DNA of 64,000 nt from Desmodesmus armatus. Taxonomy: Eukaryota; Chlorophyta; Chlorophyceae; Sphaeropleales; Scenedesmaceae. The notes under the pieces were generated by a model, which was not told the origin of the DNA, did not search any database, and saw nothing but the letters and a program-made list of their open reading frames with translations. Positions 58,177 to 64,000 of this stretch are shown here, piece after piece; within the stretch, counting starts at the first letter, position 1; every line of letters begins with the position of its first letter. The position numbers and the translations under genes are program-made. The stretch lies in contig VIIQ02000596.1 of assembly GCA_007449985.2 (NCBI GenBank), positions 186,001 to 250,000 on the forward strand, given 5' to 3'.

Positions 58177-58395
58177 GTTGCAGCTGCCAGGTGCACACAG
58201 CCTGAGGCATTACTGCTGTGGGAGGTGCATGGTCAAGCGGCGTTGCTGGGGATGGCTCAGCTCCCGGTTGCGCCAGGGGACTTGCATGCTGCTTGTCAGC
58301 TTGTGTTTGCTGGGACTGTTGCCTGCATTGTTTGGTGTGGGCACGGCAATTTACAAGGACCGCCATATTGTGGGGGCCTGGATGAGGGGTGCTGA
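58177..58395 (+). CDS. Conserved coding-like block in array unit, unknown
   Basis: Possible exon after a GCAG acceptor, open to a TGA at 58393-58395. The peptide segment CTQPEALLLWEVHG, then GMAQLPVAPGDLHAACQ, is kept in unit 2 (61252-61470), and the same frame is recognisable in the degenerate copy (about 55155-55230: CTQPEASLLWEVHGQGALLG). An upstream exon-like segment at about 57973-58062 ends at GTATGG. Survival of this frame in the old copy hints at coding, but no start and no family were found. Nearby frames are also open, so the call is weak. Confidence 0.3.
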   Translation, partial: VAAARCTQPEALLLWEVHGQAALLGMAQLPVAPGDLHAACQLVFAGTVACIVWCGHGNLQGPPYCGGLDEGC

Positions 58396-59624
58396 GGGGA
58401 TGCTGTCCTGGGTGCTGCAGTTCCTGAAACACACAGCGTTATGCAATTTGAGGCGACACTGCTTGCACACATGTCTGTGACCTTTTGTGCTGTATAGGGC
58501 AGCTCATCGGCTGTTTCGTTCTGTGTTGTCAGCCCATTTAGGGCAAAGTGCACTTGCGCAGGACTGGGGCTTTCTCGTAGCAATGACAGGGAGGTCAATG
58601 TGTCTTGCGAACCAAGGCACGGTCCCACATGCGGCGTGCACGTGCTCTGCGCCTCAGCTTTTACAAACAACTCTCAACAACTCCAAAAACCAATCCAGCC
58701 AGGATCGCTTCTGACAACGCCTACTGGCTATTTATTCACACTGTGTGACTCTCTGGCACCACTTTCCACTGCACCCAGCATCATGCACTGCACACCTGAT
58801 GTGTGCAAGGCCCCAGTAAGTTACCGCCCATACAAGCAAAAATGCAACATTCAAGAATGACTGATCAGCAACTGCAACCACAACATAGTACAGTATACCA
58901 GGTGACATCATAGGCAACATGTATCAGGTACGATACACGGTACACCACCAGTAGTAGGCAACATGTACTTCATGCTAGTAGCAAGCAACCACTCATCACA
59001 TGGCCGGTTGCAGAACAGCCTGCTCCATGGTAGCCAACACTGCGGTAGACCGGGTCTGCGGCGGCGGGCGTCATGGAGCACATACTGGTCCAATGTGGTG
59101 GGCTTGTAGGTAGGTATGCCTTCGGCACTGCAACAATTGGCACGACAGCACATTCATGCAGCAGCGGTCAGTCTATGCCAAGAAGTGGAATTGTGTAGGC
59201 ACACACACACCTCTTTCACTCATGCTGCAATGCACCACAGCGCGCATCAATGCTTGGAAGCATTCTTCTGGTTCACCAACACTGCGCAGTGCGCAGTGCA
59301 TGCCCTTGGTGCGTGCCAGCCATTGAGTGTGAGCACTGTGGCAGTTTGAGCACTGCTCAACAGGCTAGCAGCCTGTTGCTGGGTTCAGTTGCAACGTAGT
59401 TGCGTGCGTGACCCTTGTAACACCTTCATTCATTCATTCAGGCTAGCAGCCAACAGCTGCCTTCTGCCCGCATCACCGTGGTGCAGTAACAGAGCATGGC
59501 GTGCATGCACACAATACGCGGCCTCACACACCATGAACGAGCGAGCAATGATGCATGTGCGTTGACCATAGTGCAAGCTTGACAAACACTGCTTGGCACT
59601 GAGCTCAGCCCCTGCTGTCTCACC

Positions 59625-60400
59625 TTAACACCCGCCGGCTGGCCAGACCTTGCCAACCTGGCAGCAGTTGCCGCTGCAGCACACCCATGGCCAGCTGCCC
59701 CCGCAATCGTAGCCGTTGTCGCCGCACTGGATGCACACGCCTTGCTTCAGCATCCTTCCAGCGGGGCGGAAAGGGGTTGTCACCTGCAAGCAGCCAGCAG
59801 CCTTTGTGTTAGTGATGGTGCTTGGGTGGAACCACTGCTGGCCCAGCCGGCCAGCCAGGTGGGCAAAGTGGTGGTGAGCTTATGGTGGCCTTGAGTCGCA
59901 CACCTGTCGTGCACTGCATTGCATGGCATCATGCAAGCCAAGCTAGGAAAAACTTTGCGTGGCTCTTAGTGGTGCCTTGACTGTGCAGCAGATGGCGCCA
60001 GACCGCAGATTGTGCCTGCTGCTGGTGCGGTCTGCACATAACTGGACCGGGTCCAACTGCTGCAGCCATATGGGAATGCATTCCATGCTCTCCCCCTATC
60101 ATAGGCAGTGCCTGTTGCAGCAGACTTACTGCAGTCGTGGGTGTAGCGATGCCATCATCAGCAGTGCTTGGCAGTCCATCTTCAGCGTCCACACCTGTGT
60201 TGCACCGTGCAAGGGGTGGGCAGGTGGAAGGTGGGTTGTGGTAACGAGAAGGTGTGCTTCTGCTAAGCCGCTCAACAGGCCCCCAGAGCTTTTGAGCACA
60301 TAGCAGTATCGATATGCTTACCGGCCATGCACACCACCGCAATGGCGAGCAACGCCAGGAGCAGAACAGGCCTGCCGACCGACCAGTACTGGCGCGCCAT
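59625..60400 (-). CDS. Small secreted eight-cysteine protein, copy 2
   Basis: No family recognised. Minus-strand exons 60400-60322, 60194-60130 and 59783-59625 have GT..AG borders and join in consistent phase to give exactly 100 residues with a TAA stop. The first exon is a clear signal peptide: basic start, hydrophobic core (PVLLLALLAIAVVCMAG), cleavage expected near Ala-Gly. A short acidic/Thr-rich propeptide-like part follows (VDAEDGLPSTADDGIATPTT). The mature end has eight cysteines in about 36 residues: C-x2-C-x6-C-x7-CC-x3-CC-x10-C, with Gly, Trp and Asp between them and Cys as the last residue. The pattern predicts a compact disulfide-stabilised extracellular protein. Function is unknown; a cell-wall, defence or signalling peptide are all possible. 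Confidence 0.75.
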
Positions 60401-60602
60401 GGTGCAGGGACGCAGCGGCTTGTTGAAATGTAAAAAAGCGGAAGCCAAACGCTTCAAAGCAGGTTGCGATTGACACAAACAACCGCGGGAAGGCTCAAGT
60501 AGCGATGGAAGCGTACACCACACACAGCGTTCAACCTAAATTAGTGTTTGAGGGCGGAGTTTCAGCGTATTTGTACGGTGTTGCAGTAGTATAACGCTCG
60601 CC

Positions 60603-60622
60603 GGCCCAAAGGCCTTTGGGCC
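60603..60622. repeat. Perfect 20-bp palindrome, unit 2
   Basis: Same sequence and position relative to the secreted-protein gene as in unit 1. Confidence 0.9.
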
Positions 60623-62689
60623 TTCGAGGAGCCTGCGCTGACGATGAACCGACGTTCGGCACCTGGCATGTGTTCCTTGCCCGTCGGCGTCCACACTTCC
60701 ACCGGGGATTTACGCATCCCTCTTTTATTTCTTTCTCAAAAAACAATCAACACCTGGTGTGCGCTCTGCGACGTTCGTGCCTGACGTTGAGTGCGTCATG
60801 GACCTTGGATGCATGCGCAGGCAACAGCAACTCCCTGTTGGTGTTGATATCGGCCCCTGAACCCCTGTGACGGTGGTGCTGGTATTGACTGGGATGTGTC
60901 TGCAAGTGAGGTCAAGCAGGCAAGACTCTAGAGGAAAAAACTTGGCGACGGTCGCCACTTTTGGCAGCTGCAGCTGTTATCATCTGTGTCTTGGATCTGT
61001 GGTGGCCGTGCACCTGTTTGTGTTTGTAAATTTGGGCTGTGCTGCAGCAGTTGGTGCAGGCGCTGGGCAGCGCTGGCACAGTGCTTGCTGCTCGCCCAGT
61101 GTCAGTACCTTCCACCCTGTCAGTGACTTGGATGCAGGTATGGGTGGCCACTCTCTGCTGGCACAAACCATGTTTGCTGGTTTGCCTTGCTCTTTCAGCA
61201 CTGCATCAGCACCAGCGCTGCAGGGCCTGCAGTCACGTGTGCACCACGCAGGTTGCAGCTGCCAGGTGCACACAGCCTGAGGCATTACTGCTGTGGGAGG
61301 TGCATGGGCAAGCGGCGTTGCTGGGGATGGCTCAGCTCCCGGTTGCGCCAGGGGACTTGCATGCTGCTTGTCAGCTTGTGTTTGCTGGGACTGTTGCCTG
61401 CATTGTTTGGTGTGGGCACGGCAATTTACAAGGACCGCCATATTGTGGGGGCCTGGATGAGGGGTGCTGAGGGGATGCTGTCCTGGGTGCTGCAGTTCCT
61501 GAAACACACAGCGTTATGCAATTTGAGGCCACACTGCTTGCACACATGTCTGTGACCTTTTGTGCTGTATAGGGCAGCTCATCGGCTGTTTCGTTCTGTG
61601 TTGTCAGCCCATTTAGGGCAAAGTGCACTTGCGCAGGACTGGGGCTTTCTCGTAGCAATACCAGGGAGGTCAATGTGTCTTGCGAACCAAGGCACGGTCC
61701 CACATGCGGCGTGCTCTGCGCCTCAGCTTTTACAAACAACTCTCAACAACTCCAAAAACCAATCCAGCCAGGATCGCTTCTGACAACGCCTACTGGCTAT
61801 TTATTCACACTGTGTGACTCTCTGGCACCACTTTCCACTGCACCCAGCATCATGCACTGCACACCTGATGTGTGCAAGGCCCCAGTAAGTTACCGCCCAT
61901 ACAAGCAAAAATGCAACATTCAAGAATGACTGATCAGCAACTGCAACCACAACATAGTACAGTATACCAGGTGACATCATAGGCAACATGTATCAGGTAC
62001 GATACACGGTACACCACCAGTAGTAGGCAACATGTACTTCATGCTAGTAGCAAGCAACCACTCATCACATGGCCGGTTGCAGAACAGCCTGCTCCATGGT
62101 AGCCAACACTGCGGTAGACCGGGTCTGCGGCGGCGGGCGTCATGGAGCACATACTGGTCCAATGTGGTGGGCTTGTAGGCAGGTATGCCTTCGGCACTGC
62201 AACAATTGGCACGACAGCACATTCATGCAGCAGCGGTCAGTCTATGCCAAGAAGTGGAATTGTGTAGGCACACACCTCTTTCACTCATGCTGCAATGCAC
62301 CACAGCGCGCATCAATGCTTGGAAGCATTCTTCTGGTTCACCAACACTGCGCAGTGCGCAGTGCATGCCCTTGGTGCGTGCCAGCCATTGAGTGTGAGCA
62401 CTGTGGCAGTTTGAGCACTGCTCAACAGGCTAGCAGCCTGTTGCTGGGTTCAGTTGCAACGTAGTTGCGTGCGTGACCCTTGTAACACCTTCATTCATTC
62501 ATTCAGGCTAGCAGCCAACAGCTGCCTTCTGCCCGCATCACCGTGGTGCAGTAACAGAGCATGGCGTGCATGCACACAATACGCGGCCTCACACACCATG
62601 AACGAGCGAGCAATGATGCATGTGCGTTGACCATAGTGCAAGCTTGACAAACACTGCTTGGCACTGAGCTCAGCCCCTGCTGTCTCACC

Positions 62690-63468
62690 TTAACACCCGC
62701 CGGCTGGCCAGACCTTGCCAACCTGGCAGCAGTTGCCGCTGCAGCACACCCATGGCCAGCTGCCCCCGCAATCGTAGCCGTTGTCGCCGCACTGGATGCA
62801 CACGCCTTGCTTCAGCATCCTTCCAGCGGGGCGGAAAGGGGTTGTCACCTGCAAGCAGCCAGCAGCCTTGTGTTAGTGATGGTGCTTGGGTGGAACCACT
62901 GCTGGCCCAGCCGGCTGGCCAGCCAGGTGGGCAAAGTGGTGGTGAGCTTATGGTGGCCTTGAGTCGCACACCTGTCGTGCACTGCATTGCATGGCATCAT
63001 GCAAGCCAAGCTAGGAAAAACTTTGCGTGGCTCTTAGTGGTGCCTTGACTGTGCAGCAGATGGCGCCAGACCGCAGATTGTGCCTGCTGCTGGTGCGGTC
63101 TGCACAAAACTGGACCGGGTCCAACTGCTGCAGCCATATGGGAATGCATTCCATGCTCTCCCCCTATCATAGGCAGTGCCGTTTGCAGCAGACTTACTGC
63201 AGTCGTGGGTGTAGCGATGCCATCATCAGCAGTGCTTGGCAGTCCATCTTCAGCGTCCACACCTGTGTTGCACCGTGCAAGGGGTGGGCAGGTGGAAGGT
63301 GGGTTGTGGTAACGAGAAGGTGTGCTTCTGCTAAGCCGCTCAACAGGCCCCCAGAGCTTTTGAGCACATAGCAGTATCGATATGCTTACCGGCCATGCAC
63401 ACCACCGCAATGGCGAGCAACGCCAGGAGCAGAACAGGCCTGCCGACCGACCAGTACTGGCGCGCCAT
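62690..63468 (-). CDS. Small secreted eight-cysteine protein, copy 3
   Basis: Same three-exon structure as copy 2: 63468-63390, 63262-63198, 62848-62690. Exon lengths are identical (79, 65, 159), and as far as I compared, the predicted 100-residue product is identical or nearly so. The four-G run that keeps the cysteine frame is present. The flanking intron sequences carry a few substitutions relative to copy 2, so the copies are not merely an assembly duplicate of one locus. Confidence 0.75.
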
Positions 63469-63669
63469 GGTGCAGGGACGCAGCGGCTTGTTGAAATGTA
63501 AAAAGCGGAAGCCAAACGCTTCAAAGCAGGTTGCGATTGAAACAAACAACCGCGGGAAGGCTCAAGTAGCGATGGAAGCGTACACCACACACAGCGTTCA
63601 ACCTAAATTAGTGTTTGAGGGCGGAGTTTCAGCGTATTTGTACGGTGTTGCAGTAGTATAACGCTCGCC

Positions 63670-63689
63670 GGCCCAAAGGCCTTTGGGCC
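63670..63689. repeat. Perfect 20-bp palindrome, unit 3
   Basis: Same sequence and position relative to the secreted-protein gene as in unit 1. Confidence 0.9.
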
Positions 63690-64000
63690 TTCGAGGAGCC
63701 TGCGCTGACGATGAACCGACGTTCGGCACCTGGCATGTGTTCCTTGCCCGTCGGCGTCCACACTTCCACCGGAGATTTACGCATCCCTCTTTTATTTCTT
63801 TCTCAAAAAACAATCAACACCTGGTGTGCGCTCTGCGACGTTCGTGCCTGACGTTGAGTGCGTCATGGACCTTGGATGCATGCGCAGGCAACAGCAACTC
63901 CCTGTTGGTGTTGATATCGGCCCCTGAACCCCTGTGACGGTGGTGCTGATATTGACTGGGATGTGTCTGCAAGTGAGGTCAAGCAGGCAAGACTCTAGAG

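Larger units (their letters stand above)
56545..59616. repeat. Tandem array unit 1 (about 3,072 bp)
   Basis: Boundaries are set at the TGTCTCACCTTAACACCCGC landmark (56545, 59617, 62681). The unit contains the broken minus-strand copy of the cysteine-rich secreted-protein gene (56554-57326), a 20-bp palindrome (57529-57548) and a conserved plus-strand coding-like block (58177-58395). It differs from units 2 and 3 by scattered substitutions and small indels, mostly near its left edge. Confidence 0.93.
59617..62680. repeat. Tandem array unit 2 (about 3,064 bp)
   Basis: Near-identical to unit 1 over most of its length. Carries an intact cysteine-rich gene (59625-60400) and the palindrome at 60603-60622. 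CATT trinucleotide-like runs and the TGCAACGTAGTTGCGTGCGTG stretch left of the landmark are shared with unit 3. Confidence 0.95.
62681..64000. repeat. Tandem array unit 3, cut by window edge
   Basis: First 1,320 bases of a third near-identical unit, with an intact cysteine-rich gene (62690-63468) and the palindrome at 63670-63689. The array continues beyond the window. Confidence 0.95.

Noticed and set aside
1..64000. Bacterial operons, rRNA genes or plastid DNA
   Set aside because: Every recognisable gene has spliceosomal introns, there are no rRNA motifs, and the base composition and CAG-rich coding do not fit an organelle genome.

Overview
The window is nuclear DNA of a eukaryote, most likely a core chlorophyte green alga. 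The protein-coding genes are split by many short introns with GT..AG borders, coding exons are packed with CAG/GCA repeats that give Gln- and Ala-rich linkers, and several products are typical of the green lineage (a GCN2 with the plant-type linker, an octotricopeptide-type organelle RNA factor, a plastid-type presequence). A Sphaeropleales/Scenedesmaceae-like source is my guess only; nothing in the sequence names the species. I built the exon models by hand from splice borders and reading phase; for most genes the phases close exactly.

Layout. 1-6.3 kb (+): 3' part of a nitric oxide synthase gene (C-terminal part of the oxygenase domain plus the whole FMN/FAD/NADPH reductase), entering from beyond the left edge. 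7.5-13.2 kb (+): weakly supported host gene whose intron carries a decayed, 5'-truncated Ty3/gypsy retrotransposon with one visible LTR and a PHD finger between RNase H and integrase. 13.2-15.4 kb: no convincing gene, one tRNA-like sequence and a dispersed repeat. 15.4-17.4 kb (-): dienelactone hydrolase. 18.1-23.6 kb (+): long-form tRNase Z. 24.3-35.2 kb (+): complete GCN2 eIF2-alpha kinase. 36.1-40.9 kb (-): SirB1/transglutaminase-like protein with a probable plastid presequence and a 13-nt microexon. 41.1-43.5 kb (-): secretory single-pass membrane protein with a folate-receptor-like ectodomain. 44.0-46.1 kb (+): HD-domain 5'-nucleotidase of the HDDC2/YfbR type. 46.9-48.0 kb (-): probable Mediator subunit 4. 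48.4-51.4 kb (+): repeat protein of the OPR/Tbc2 type. 51.9-53.6 kb (+): RBMX2/Ist3-type splicing factor. 54.07-54.16 kb (+): intron-containing tRNA-Gln(CUG). 54.8-64 kb: tandem array of about 3.07-kb units running off the right edge.

The genes are unrelated in pathway; there is no operon-like logic. DLH/tRNase Z, folate-receptor-like/HDDC2 and MED4/OPR are head-to-head pairs that probably share promoter regions. GCN2/SirB1-like and HDDC2/MED4 are tail-to-tail.

The most novel item is the right-hand array. Each unit encodes, on the minus strand, a 100-residue secreted protein with a clear signal peptide and a compact eight-cysteine C-terminus. Two copies are intact, one is broken by a single-base loss in a G run, and an older degenerate unit fragment lies to the left. 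Other points of interest are the algal NOS with an atypical oxygenase segment and no visible calmodulin site, the PHD-bearing retrotransposon, the microexon, and several small dispersed repeats in introns.
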